From: Deltaproteobacteria bacterium
GTDB lineage: Bacteria > Desulfobacterota > Desulfovibrionia > Desulfovibrionales > Desulfovibrionaceae
Assembly: GCA_009929215.1 (NCBI GenBank)
Contig: SAAX01000019.1
Location: 1-40,222 of the forward strand
DNA length: 40,222 nt
Direction: 5' to 3'
Shown: piece by piece, positions 1 to 7,543 of the stretch
Layout: every line of letters begins with the position of its first letter
How positions within the stretch are numbered: the first letter of the stretch is position 1
The notes under the pieces: generated by a model
Seen by the model: only the letters and a program-made list of their open reading frames with translations
What the model was told of the DNA's origin: nothing
Database searches by the model: none
Translations under genes and position numbers: made by a program

Positions 1-3
1 TTA

Positions 4-90
4 TGGTGCCGAAGGGGAGACTCGAACTCCCACTCCCTTGCGAGAACTAGACCCTGAACCTAGCGTGTCTACCAATTCCACCACTTCGGC
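4..90 (-). tRNA. tRNA-Leu (anticodon CAG)
   Basis: Read on the minus strand, this is a complete class II tRNA of 87 nt with an encoded CCA end. The 7-bp acceptor stem pairs GCCGAAG with CTTCGGC, followed by discriminator A. The D arm contains AATTGGTAGAC. The anticodon stem CTAGG/TCTAG carries the loop TTCAGGG, giving anticodon CAG. A long variable arm and the T-loop TTCGAGT follow. It would read CUG codons. Any terminator would lie before the window start. Confidence 0.95.
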
Positions 91-852
91 GCGAAGATGT
101 GTTTACGCCAACAGGGGGTGGCTGGCAAGCATTTTTTTTGATTTTCGTAAAAAAAATCATGACAACGGGGCAGATATATTTGATCTTTCCAAAAAGTTGG
201 CTTGAATGGCTGATTTTTAAGGGTTTGCCATTTGGGGTAGGTTTAGGGGAGACAAGGGTCGGTATGGTGGGAAAACAACGGCTTTTATGTCCCTGCCGCC
301 AATAAAGTATCTGCTCATGACATCCGTACCGTGTTGCCCCACAGGTTGGTTGATGTTTGGGGGGAGCCATTACGCCATTCCGCTCGCCCATCGGGCAGTT
401 GACCAACTGAGTCAACCATCCAGCTGAACAGCCCGCCCGGCAGTCATCTTGCCGAGCAGTCATCCTGCAGGCAGCCATTTAGCCGAACAGCCCAATCGAG
501 AGATGTGTCGTTTCCATACTGGCAGCCCCCGCACATGTGTGGATTCTCCCCCGCAGGCAAGGTTGCGCATCGAGAACACCATCCATATATGATATGCCGG
601 GGCAGGCTCACCAATTGGTGGATGTCTGTCATCTCCCATCAGTCTAATGCCAGCCCACAATCTCCCGCCTTACCTCATGATCCCCGGCAGTTCACCTCAT
701 GACCTGCCGCCAGGTCGCCTCACGATTTCCCGACAGCCGCTTCGTTATCCCCCCTCAGGTAACCCCCGTCCACAGTCCGTATTTTACCCGCCCACAGCCC
801 GCAGTATCCCCTCCAGGTAGCTCCGCGCGTACTGCGGGGGAACCGACATCCA
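91..852. other. Long intergenic stretch without a credible gene
   Basis: About 760 bases with no reading frame that has a ribosome binding site or a recognisable protein. Short degenerate direct repeats are visible. The motif GC(C/T)GAACAGCCC occurs near 423 and 482, GCAGTCATC near 440 and 456, and three units of about 22 bp run from 672 to 738. It looks like decayed, slippage-prone spacer between the tRNA and the flagellar operon. Confidence 0.5.
672..738. repeat. Three imperfect tandem 22-23 bp units
   Basis: Units at 672-693, 694-716 and 717-738 begin ACCTCATGA, ACCTCATGA and GCCTCACGA and continue with related C/G-rich sequence. They lie in the non-coding spacer. No function is apparent. 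Confidence 0.4.
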
Positions 853-869
853 TTGGCCCGCATATTGCA
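853..869 (+). promoter_or_regulatory. Sigma-54 (RpoN) -24/-12 promoter for flgF operon
   Basis: The 17-mer TTGGCCCGCATATTGCA fits the RpoN consensus YTGGCACGRNNNTTGCW at all but two defined positions, with the invariant GG and GC correctly spaced. The -12 GC is at 867-868, so transcription would start near 880, about 70 bases before the flgF start codon. An almost identical element precedes fliJ at 14243-14259. RpoN control of mid-class flagellar genes is well known in other bacteria. An activator site was not identified. Confidence 0.75.
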
Positions 870-952
870 AAAGCTCTGGCAAGAGTCGTCAGACTCAGGG
901 AAGACGGCGGCGCATTTTTTTGTGGCGCTGCTGCCAACACAAGGAGCTGCTT

Positions 953-1747
953 ATGCAAGCAGGTATGTTTAGCGGGCTTTTTGCCGCGTTGACCACAGAA
1001 CACCGCATGAATTTCATCGCCAATAATTTGGCGAACGTGAACACGCGCGGCTACAAGCGGGAAACCCTGGCCTTCAAAGACACCATGACAACCTTTGCAT
1101 TCGACGAGATTCGAGAGCCGCTTCAGAATCTCAAATCAACGCCTCTGTTTCCCGAACCCATGAATGCGGCGCGGGTGCGCGTGGCCGTTGCGCACACAGA
1201 TTATTCGCAAGGGTCGATGCAATATACTGGCAATAACCTGGACGTTGCCATCAACGGCGAAAACGCTTTTTTCCGGGTAAACACGCCAACCGGTCAGTAC
1301 CTTACCCGCAACGGAGCCTTTGTGCTCAACGGCGATGGCGTTCTTATGACGCCGCAGGGTTTTACTGTGCAGGGAGCAGGCGGTCCGATTGTTGTTCCCC
1401 CTGGCACACGAAACTTGCAAATCAGCGGTGACGGGCAGGTGCTTGCCGATGGCAATGTTATCGAGCAGTTGGCCCTGGTGAGCGTAGACAACCCCCAAAA
1501 TCTTGAAAAAATGGGCGGCAATCTCTTTCGCCCGCGCGACGGGGTTCAGGTTGCTCAGGGCAATGCCTACGACACCGGCGCGCGCGTAGAGCAGGGCTTT
1601 ACCGAAGCCGCCAATGTGGAAGTTGTGTCTGAAATGGTCAATATGATTGAAGTTCAGCGTCAGTTTGAAGCCTACCAAAAGGTGATGCAGACATCAGACT
1701 CGCTGGACCGTGCTGCCAACGAAAAGGTCGGTCGTCGTCAGGGCTAG
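953..1747 (+). CDS. flgF: Flagellar basal-body rod protein FlgF
   Basis: Proximal-rod component of the flagellar basal body, secreted by the flagellar type III apparatus and located in the periplasm. The 264-residue product has the N-terminal rod signature with NNLANVNTRGYKR around residues 22-34, and the C-terminal NVEVVSEMVNMIEVQRQFEA segment shared by rod and hook proteins. The start is ATG 953 because AAGGAG (941-946) lies six bases upstream. An in-frame TTG at 920 has no such site. It is the first gene of flgF-flgG-flgA-flgH, with flgG 60 bases downstream, and it is preceded by a sigma-54 promoter. FlgF and FlgG are paralogues; FlgF is assigned from first position and the more divergent N-terminus. 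Confidence 0.92.
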   Translation: MQAGMFSGLFAALTTEHRMNFIANNLANVNTRGYKRETLAFKDTMTTFAFDEIREPLQNLKSTPLFPEPMNAARVRVAVAHTDYSQGSMQYTGNNLDVAINGENAFFRVNTPTGQYLTRNGAFVLNGDGVLMTPQGFTVQGAGGPIVVPPGTRNLQISGDGQVLADGNVIEQLALVSVDNPQNLEKMGGNLFRPRDGVQVAQGNAYDTGARVEQGFTEAANVEVVSEMVNMIEVQRQFEAYQKVMQTSDSLDRAANEKVGRRQG

Positions 1748-1807
1748 CCGCTGACAGAATTGCAGGCAATCGGCAGCCTCGCCGGTTTAGTATAAGGAGA
1801 AATTCCC

Positions 1808-2593
1808 ATGATGCGATCACTTTGGACGGGTGCCACCGGCATGGTGGCCCAGCAGCTCAATATCGACGTTATTTCCAACAACCTGGCCAACGTCAACACC
1901 ACGGGTTTTAAAAAGAGCAGGGCCGAGTTTGAAGACCTCATGTACCAGACCATGCGCATGGCTGGTGCCACCACCGAGGGCGACAACCGTCTGCCTGTGG
2001 GCATACAGGTAGGCATGGGTACTCGCCCCACGGCTGTGCACAAGTTTTTTACGCAGGGCGACTTTCAGAATACCGGCAACACGCTGGACGTGGCCATTGA
2101 AGGCGATGGCTTCTTTCAGGTGGATGTGAACGGCGAGCTCATGTACACGCGCGCCGGATCTTTCAAGCTCAATCAGGATGGTACGGTGGTTACGGCCAAC
2201 GGCTATATCCTGCAACCGCAGTTTGCCGTGCCTGCCCAAACCAAGACCATTTCCATCTCGTCTTCTGGCCACATGGCAGCCATTGATGCGCAGGGGCAGG
2301 AACTGGCCGGGGCAGAGTTGCCGCTCTATACCTTTATCAACCCGGCTGGCCTTGATGCCCGTGGGCGCAACCTCTATACGCCCACCGAGGCATCGGGCGA
2401 CGCCACCGAAGGCGTGCCCGGCACAGATAACGTGGGCACATTGGCCCAGGGCTTTCTGGAAATGTCCAACGTGGAAGTGGTGGACGAAATGGTGAACATG
2501 ATTGTGGGCCAGCGCGCCTACGAAGTGAACTCAAAGTCCATTCAGACCTCAGATTCCATGCTGGGTATCGCTGTACAGCTCAAGCGCAGTTAG
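1808..2593 (+). CDS. flgG: Flagellar distal-rod protein FlgG
   Basis: Distal rod subunit that forms the drive shaft between the MS ring and the hook. The 261-residue length is typical for FlgG. The N-terminus carries NNLANVNTTGFKKSRAEFEDL near residues 24-44. The C-terminus ends in the FlgG-typical MSNVEVVDEMVNMIVGQRAY followed by YEVNSKSIQTSD. AAGGAGA at 1794-1800 sits just before ATG 1808; a second ATG follows immediately, so the first residue could be either. The gene lies between flgF and flgA, whose ribosome binding site overlaps the flgG stop. Confidence 0.95.
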   Translation: MMRSLWTGATGMVAQQLNIDVISNNLANVNTTGFKKSRAEFEDLMYQTMRMAGATTEGDNRLPVGIQVGMGTRPTAVHKFFTQGDFQNTGNTLDVAIEGDGFFQVDVNGELMYTRAGSFKLNQDGTVVTANGYILQPQFAVPAQTKTISISSSGHMAAIDAQGQELAGAELPLYTFINPAGLDARGRNLYTPTEASGDATEGVPGTDNVGTLAQGFLEMSNVEVVDEMVNMIVGQRAYEVNSKSIQTSDSMLGIAVQLKRS

Positions 2594-2602
2594 GAGAGCG
2601 TT

Positions 2603-3892
2603 ATGCGGGTTTTGCGGGCAATACTTGCACATTGGGGCATTCAGGCGCGGCATGCAGGCTTGCGCGGTCTGCCTTGCGTGGCGGTATATCTGGTCGCGGT
2701 TCTGGTTTGCTGGCAGTTGTGCGGCCCCGGCGTTGTTGCCGTTGTTGCCGCCCCGCAGGGTGGCGTGCCCACTGCCACATGGCAGGATAACGACCGCAAT
2801 CACCGCCGTTCGCCCAATCAGATCGTTACACAACTGCGTACTCCGCAGGCGCAGGTAGGGCTGACACCGCATACACAGGCCGGCCAGATGCCGCTGGCGG
2901 CAGGCGCACAAGACCAACGCGCCGCCAAGGCGCGCAATATGTTGGCAGCGGGCGAAGCCCCCACTGCGCAAGATGGCCAGCTCAACATGCTTGGCGCAGA
3001 AGACTGGCGGCTCAAAATTTTGTCGGCGGCAGTAACCAATTCAGAAATGGTGTTGCTGGGCGATATTGCCATTCCGTTGGGGCAGATGAGTTCTGATGTG
3101 TGGGGTCAGCTGCGTGCACAACCTCTTTGGCCCGCCCCGCCAGAGCAAGGCAAGCCCTTGCAGATCAACCATTCGCGTCTTGCTCAGGCGCTGCGTCAGG
3201 CATTGGGCAAAGAGGTGGCCGGTCGCTGCATTTTGCCAGGATCTCTGGTGATTCAGCGCGGAGGCCTGGTTTTTCACGAGGAAGACCTGCGTTCCTATGT
3301 TGTCAAAAGCTTGACTCCCCAGTTGGCGGCCATGCCTGGCGAGGTAGAATTGAGCGACTTCCGGCTGCCAGACTACATTTTTCTGGCCCATTCACAGCAA
3401 AGGGTTCAGCTGGAGCCGGGTAAGCTCACGCCCGGGCGCGTGCCCCTGCGTTTTGCGGTGCAAGAGGTCGACGGCAACGTGCTGCGGCGAATTTCGGGTA
3501 CGGTCAACCTTACCCTCTGGATAACGGCCCCGGCGGCTTCGCGCGCCATGAACAAGGGTGAGGCTCTGGCGGCAGAATCTGTCACCTTTATGAAGGTCAA
3601 CGCCAGCCAGCTGCGCGACCTGCCCTGGGATGGCCGAGGCGGTCCGTGGCAGATCAACCGGTCCCTCAATACGGGCGAGCCCATTTTGCAAAGCGACCTT
3701 GTGAGCCAGCTGATGGTCAAAAGGGGCGATGTAGTCAATCTGATTTACCTGCGCGGCAACCTGCGCATCGCCACCCAGGCCCAGGCCCTTGCAGACGGCG
3801 AGCCGGGGGCCACCATTGCGGTACGAAATCTGCAAACAAAAAAACAGGTCTACGCCATAGTAAAAGATGGCACTACCGTGGAAATCCACTAG
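2603..3892 (+). CDS. flgA: Flagellar P-ring chaperone FlgA (SAF domain)
   Basis: Periplasmic chaperone that assists assembly of the FlgI P ring. The 429-residue product is about twice the length of E. coli FlgA. It has an N-terminal hydrophobic export signal (about residues 25-50), a Gln/Ala-rich linker to about 150, then conserved FlgA sequence and a C-terminal SAF-like domain with NKGEALAAESV, LNTGEPILQSDL and VKRGDVVNLIY between about 310 and 380. AGGAG at 2592-2596 overlaps the flgG stop and is six bases from ATG 2603. Its usual client flgI is not found next to the operon. The long linker is lineage-specific padding with no assigned role. Confidence 0.9.
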   Translation: MRVLRAILAHWGIQARHAGLRGLPCVAVYLVAVLVCWQLCGPGVVAVVAAPQGGVPTATWQDNDRNHRRSPNQIVTQLRTPQAQVGLTPHTQAGQMPLAAGAQDQRAAKARNMLAAGEAPTAQDGQLNMLGAEDWRLKILSAAVTNSEMVLLGDIAIPLGQMSSDVWGQLRAQPLWPAPPEQGKPLQINHSRLAQALRQALGKEVAGRCILPGSLVIQRGGLVFHEEDLRSYVVKSLTPQLAAMPGEVELSDFRLPDYIFLAHSQQRVQLEPGKLTPGRVPLRFAVQEVDGNVLRRISGTVNLTLWITAPAASRAMNKGEALAAESVTFMKVNASQLRDLPWDGRGGPWQINRSLNTGEPILQSDLVSQLMVKRGDVVNLIYLRGNLRIATQAQALADGEPGATIAVRNLQTKKQVYAIVKDGTTVEIH

Positions 3893-3919
3893 CGTTCAAA
3901 GGTGGAAGGAGAGGAACAT

Positions 3920-4636
3920 ATGCAGGCCCGTTATTTTATCCCAGTTCTGGCGTTGACCTATCTGTTCTGCGTCGCCTGCGGCGGCAGCCCTACCAGGCGG
4001 CCAGCTCTGCACCCGCCGGTAACCCCGCAACAGGAATATCGGCAGGAGGCGGCGGCCAACAACCCTGGTTCGCTCTTTGCCGCCAGCGAAGCGGATACGC
4101 TGTTTGAAGACAGCCGCGCCCGCCGCGTTGGCGATATTGTTGTGGTCAAACTGGTAGAAAACACCAAGGCCCAGAACAAGGCTGAAACCTCGTCCAATAA
4201 GAAAAGTTCCAACGATTATCAGGTCGCAGCTATGTTCAACAGAGGGCACGCGGGCTTTATTCCCTTTATGCCCATCGGGCCGCAGCCGTCTGTAGGCTTG
4301 CCAGTGCTTGATACAAGTTCTGCAAGTGGAATCAATTCCACGGGCAAGACCAAACGTGAAAACTACGTCACCACATCGTTGGCCACACGAGTGCTGCGAG
4401 TGCTGCCTGGCGGGCTCATGGAAATTGAGGGCGCACGCGAGATCCGCGTCAACGAAGAAACAGAGTATATGGTGGTGCGCGGCATGATCCGCTCCAAGGA
4501 CGTAAGCGCCGACAACAGTGTGCTTTCTACCCAGATTGCCGATGCCAGTATTGAATACTATGGTAAGGGTGTTCTGGCCGACAAGCAGAAGCCTGGCTGG
4601 TTCTCGCGGCTCATGGACAATGTCTGGCCGTTCTAG
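3920..4636 (+). CDS. flgH: Flagellar L-ring lipoprotein FlgH
   Basis: Outer-membrane L-ring subunit through which the rod passes. The 238-residue product begins with a lipoprotein signal in which FCVAC gives lipidation at Cys20. The FlgH core follows: LFEDSRARRVGDIVVVKLVE at about 60-79, then a region of repeated T/S, then VLRVLPGGLMEIEGAREIRVNEE near 160-180. The start is ATG 3920, preceded by GGAGAGGAA. An in-frame GTG at 3902 would place the ribosome binding site inside the coding region. It is the last gene of the operon, followed within 25 bases by a hairpin. Confidence 0.94.
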   Translation: MQARYFIPVLALTYLFCVACGGSPTRRPALHPPVTPQQEYRQEAAANNPGSLFAASEADTLFEDSRARRVGDIVVVKLVENTKAQNKAETSSNKKSSNDYQVAAMFNRGHAGFIPFMPIGPQPSVGLPVLDTSSASGINSTGKTKRENYVTTSLATRVLRVLPGGLMEIEGAREIRVNEETEYMVVRGMIRSKDVSADNSVLSTQIADASIEYYGKGVLADKQKPGWFSRLMDNVWPF

Positions 4637-4660
4637 CCTGTCTGTTTAAGCTGTCAGTTC

Positions 4661-4698
4661 CACACCCCGCTGGCGCTTGCGCTGGCGGGGTGTTTACT
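4661..4698 (+). terminator. Hairpin terminator after flgH
   Basis: Perfect 8-bp stem CACCCCGC (4663-4670) with GCGGGGTG (4685-4692), plus a GCGC inner pairing, followed by a modest T tract (TTTACTTC). It closes the flg operon on the plus strand. Confidence 0.65.
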
Positions 4699-5034
4699 TC
4701 TGGTGCACGCGCTTGCGGCCCTGTCGCGCGTTGTGGCTACATCTGGGCCAGTATGCCTCTGCGGGGCAGGGTAAATGTGCAGTGCAGACAGCTGGTTATG
4801 AATGAGAACGTAACGTGATTGAAAAGTGTAATTTTTTTCACTAATAAATTTAAGTAGTTAGAAAAATGTGCAAAAAATATTTGCAAAAAAATATGTGAAA
4901 AATTGCGCAGCTCCTTGACCTAAGATTTCTTCCATCCTATGCTGTCCGCAGTTCATTGGGGCTACCCATCGCATGGCAGTGCGTATGCTCAGCATATTCT
5001 ATTTTGCCTGCATTTTCAGGCTGTTGCGCGAACT
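4699..5034. other. AT-rich intergenic segment
   Basis: No coding region is seen. The stretch 4800-4920 is much more A+T-rich than its surroundings, with several A and T runs, and could hold promoters or mark a junction. No promoter was identified with confidence. Confidence 0.4.
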
Positions 5035-5068
5035 AAAAAAGGCTCCTGAATCTTGCGATCCAGGAGCC
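5035..5068 (-). terminator. Rho-independent terminator, minus strand
   Basis: GGCTCCTG (5041-5048) pairs with CAGGAGCC (5061-5068) across a 12-base loop. On the minus strand it is followed by six T residues (5040-5035). No minus-strand protein gene ends here. The only upstream candidate on that strand is the tRNA-like remnant at about 5070-5125. Confidence 0.75.
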
Positions 5069-5069
5069 C

Positions 5070-5125
5070 CGGTGGAGAATGGATTCAAACCCCGCAGCTT
5101 TCTGCCAGCGGCGGCGTTCTACCCA
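5070..5125 (-). pseudogene. Possible tRNA remnant
   Basis: On the minus strand this segment has tRNA-like pieces in tRNA order: GGGTAGAACG like a D-loop region, GGTTTGAATCC like a T-loop, and TTCTCCACC like a 3' acceptor end. A matching 5' acceptor strand and a normal anticodon stem could not be found, and the T-stem does not pair well. It may be a decayed tRNA gene, a fragment left by integration into a tRNA, or chance. A minus-strand terminator follows directly. Confidence 0.3.
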
Positions 5126-5187
5126 ACAAGTGTCAGAGTTTAAAAAAAACACAGACAAACTTGTCGATTTTTCCGCTCTCCTCCTGC

Positions 5188-5254
5188 GAACCAGACTGTT
5201 CTGCCGCAGTCTGGTTCCGTTCCAAGCCCCTCCGTTTTCCGACGGGGGGCTTTT
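5188..5254 (+). terminator. Double hairpin with terminator, plus strand
   Basis: GAACCAGACT (from about 5188) pairs perfectly with AGTCTGGTTC (to about 5218). It is followed by GCCCCTCCG...CGACGGGGGGC and a TTTTT run near 5254. The second hairpin is a convincing intrinsic terminator. No plus-strand protein gene ends just before it, so a short untranslated transcript is possible. Confidence 0.6.
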
Positions 5255-5554
5255 TAGTAGCACGCTACGTGTAAAACGCCAAGCCCCGCCTTTGCCCTGT
5301 TTTGTCCTTGATAAAAAATTAACAATTCCGTGTTGCTATTGTGGCTGTCGGCTTGAGTGCCGGTCTGGCTGCCTGCGGGGCCTGTATGGCTGGCCAATCT
5401 TTGCTGGCAGGCTTGTTGGCTTGGCGGGCTGCGCCGTAAAAGGATACACGCCGGGCGATTCCTGCGGGCCTAACCCCCGCAGGCTATATTGCGCCCGTTG
5501 CAAGCAGGGCGTATAGTATAGAGTGTTTGTCGCAAACTTTAACCCTGCGGCGGT
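5255..5554. other. Leader region of the sugar-acid cluster
   Basis: No supported gene. A short hydrophobic reading frame around 5335-5440 lacks a start site and a family resemblance. The segment probably carries the promoter and leader for the aldolase gene; no clear -35/-10 pair was identified. Confidence 0.35.
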
Positions 5555-6358
5555 ATGCCGCTTGATATGACTGTACATGAAATTCGCGCACGGCTGGCGG
5601 CTGACAAGGCCACTGTGGGCACATGGCTGCAATTGCCCTCGCCCGATGTGGCCGAGCTTATGGCCCGTGCCGGGTATGACTGGGTTGCCGTTGATATGGA
5701 ACACGGTTCTTTTGGCCGCACTGGCCTGCCGGATGTTTTTCGCGCCATTGAATGTGGCGGCGCTGCGCCCTTTGCCCGTCTGGGCGAGGCCAGTAAAACC
5801 CAGATCAAGGCCGCGCTTGAGGCAGGTGCTCAGGGGCTGATCTTTCCCATGATCGAGAGTCGTGAACAACTCGACCGCGCCATTGATCTTTCGGTCTATC
5901 CAGGGCAGGACACCTGGCGCGCAGCGGGCGATACCGCGCCGGAATACCGTGGCGTGGGCTATTGCCGCGCCAACGTATTTGGCAAAAAGTTTGACGATTA
6001 CCGCGCCAACCGTGCGCCCGAAATATTTTTGGTGGCCCAGATAGAGCACATCCGCGCTGTGGAAAATCTGGAGGCCATTCTGGCACATCCGCGCCTTGAC
6101 GCCATCATGGTTGGCCCTTACGACCTTTCGGGCTCCATGGGGCTTACCGGGCAGTTTGACCACCCGGACTTCAAGGCGGCCATGGCCCGCATTGCGGCGG
6201 GTTGCGCCAAGGCGGGCGCCCGCATGGGCCTGCATATCGTGCAGCCCGACCCTGCGGAGCTTGCGCGGCAGATCGCTGCTGGCAGCCGTTTTATCGCTTA
6301 TGGCATTGATTCGGTCTTTTTGTGGCGGGCGGCTGAACGCCCCAATTCGGGAGAATAA
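5555..6358 (+). CDS. HpcH/HpaI-family class II aldolase
   Basis: Metal-dependent pyruvate aldolase family; members split or form 4-hydroxy-2-oxo or 3-deoxy-2-oxo sugar acids using pyruvate and an aldehyde. The 267-residue product has the family residues in order: general base His50 in VDMEHGSF, Arg75 in PFARLGEAS, metal ligand Glu164 in AQIEH and Asp190 in VGPYDLS. The start is ATG 5555 or the in-frame ATG 5567; neither has a strong ribosome binding site. The next gene starts 3 bases after the stop. Its place before a CMP-sugar synthetase suggests anabolic use, making a 3-deoxy-ulosonic acid, but this is inference. A catabolic aldolase is the alternative. Confidence 0.85.
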   Translation: MPLDMTVHEIRARLAADKATVGTWLQLPSPDVAELMARAGYDWVAVDMEHGSFGRTGLPDVFRAIECGGAAPFARLGEASKTQIKAALEAGAQGLIFPMIESREQLDRAIDLSVYPGQDTWRAAGDTAPEYRGVGYCRANVFGKKFDDYRANRAPEIFLVAQIEHIRAVENLEAILAHPRLDAIMVGPYDLSGSMGLTGQFDHPDFKAAMARIAAGCAKAGARMGLHIVQPDPAELARQIAAGSRFIAYGIDSVFLWRAAERPNSGE

Positions 6359-6360
6359 CA

Positions 6361-7275
6361 GTGAAAATTACCGTTTTTGGCGGGTCTGGTTTTCTGGGCT
6401 CGCATATCTGCGACAAGCTTTCTGAAGCCGGGCATGCGGTCACCATTGTAGACCTGCATCCCTCGCCCTGGCTGCGCCCCGACCAGACCATGCTTGCGGG
6501 CAATATTCTGGATGAAGAAACCGTCAACCGCGCCGTTGCCGGAGCGGATATGGTCTTCAATTACGCGGGCATTGCCGATATCGGCGAGGCCAACAACCGC
6601 CCGGTGGATACGGCGCGCATCAACGTGCTGGGCAACGTCATGGTGCTTGAGGCCTGCCGCAAGGCTGGCGTGAAGCGCTATGTTTTTGCCAGCTCGCTGT
6701 ACGTGTATGGCAAATCTGGCGGTTTTTACCGTTGCAGCAAACAGGCCTGCGAACTGTATATTGAAAATTATCAGGCCATGCACAACCTGCCGTACACCAT
6801 TTTGCGTTACGGCTCGCTGTACGGCCCGCGTTCTGACCGCCGCAACGCCATCAACAGGTTTGTGTACGAGGCGCTGGACAAGGGGGCCATCACCTACTAC
6901 GGCGCGCCCACGGCCCTGCGCGAATACGTGCACGTGGATGATGCCTCGGCGGCAACCTTGGCCGTGCTCGACCCGGAATTTGAAAACCAGAACATCATCA
7001 TTTCTGGCAACCAGCCCATGCGTGTGGGCGACCTGTTCAAGATGATCGGCGAAATGCTGGGCAAAGAGCTGGACATCAACTACATGAATGACCCCAACAG
7101 CGGGCATTATCAGGTTACGCCCTACGCCTTTATGCCCAAGGTGGGCCGCAAGCTGGTTCCGCCGCTAACGGTTGATCTGGGCCAGGGCATTTTGCGCGTG
7201 ATGGAAGAAGAGCACAAGGAACTGCACCCCGAGCTGGCCTCTGAAGGCGGGTATCTCGTATCCACCGACGACTAG
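6361..7275 (+). CDS. NAD-dependent sugar epimerase/dehydratase (extended SDR)
   Basis: Extended short-chain dehydrogenase acting on a nucleotide-activated or free sugar. In its 304 residues it shows the NAD-binding GGSGFLG motif (residues 7-13), Ser111/112 in FASSLYVYG and the catalytic pair Tyr123/Lys127 in YRCSK. The segment LREYVHVDDASAATL, typical of GalE-like epimerases, lies near 190. The start is GTG 6361 with GGGAG about ten bases upstream. It is probably translated together with the aldolase. Substrate cannot be read from sequence; the neighbours point to a precursor or product of a surface sugar acid. Confidence 0.85.
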   Translation: MKITVFGGSGFLGSHICDKLSEAGHAVTIVDLHPSPWLRPDQTMLAGNILDEETVNRAVAGADMVFNYAGIADIGEANNRPVDTARINVLGNVMVLEACRKAGVKRYVFASSLYVYGKSGGFYRCSKQACELYIENYQAMHNLPYTILRYGSLYGPRSDRRNAINRFVYEALDKGAITYYGAPTALREYVHVDDASAATLAVLDPEFENQNIIISGNQPMRVGDLFKMIGEMLGKELDINYMNDPNSGHYQVTPYAFMPKVGRKLVPPLTVDLGQGILRVMEEEHKELHPELASEGGYLVSTDD

Positions 7276-7280
7276 GTCCT

Positions 7281-7415
7281 GTTTACACTATGGCTCTTTT
7301 GCCCCCTGCTTGCGTCAGGAAGCCTTTTTATTTTAGTCGAGTACCAAGGTAGTATACTCCTTCCATAAAAAGGCTTCCTTCCTTGGCAGGGAACAAAACT
7401 TCTCATAGTGTTAGC
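7281..7415. repeat. Large imperfect palindrome (MITE-like)
   Basis: Two arms of about 50 bases are inverted copies. The perfect cores are AGGAAGCCTTTTTAT (7317-7331) with ATAAAAAGGCTTCCT (7365-7379), and ACACTATG (7285-7292) with CATAGTGT (7404-7411). The sequence between the cores is also similar. RNA from either strand would fold into one long hairpin. It sits between the epimerase and KdsB-like genes and may be a non-autonomous mobile element, an attenuator or an mRNA stabiliser. Confidence 0.65.
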
Positions 7416-7422
7416 AGCCCCT

Positions 7423-7442
7423 GGAGCAGATTGACTTTGAAA
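7423..7442 (+). repeat. Dispersed intergenic repeat half-site
   Basis: GGAGCAGATTGACTTTGAAA closely matches the termini of the element at 11474-11669 and the copy at 20648-20670. The partner end is not visible here, so it is probably a solitary or eroded end. Confidence 0.45.
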
Positions 7443-7543
7443 AACGTTAGTAAGTGCTCGTTGCGGCGGCTTGGCCGCCGGGCCACTTGGAATGCGATTT
7501 TTTGAAACCACAGCACATTTTTGAGGCCACAAGGAGCCGCTCA

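Noticed and set aside
99..702. Several overlapping short reading frames in the spacer after the first tRNA-Leu
   Set aside because: No ribosome binding sites, no family resemblance, and composition shaped by degenerate repeats.
5070..5125. selC (tRNA-Sec), tmRNA or SRP RNA as the identity of the tRNA-like segment
   Set aside because: No UCA anticodon arm, no tmRNA tag region and no SRP Alu/S-domain core could be fitted.
5390..5410. TGGCCAATCTTTGC before the aldolase as a sigma-54 promoter
   Set aside because: The spacing between the GG and GC elements is one base short and the -24 half is poor.
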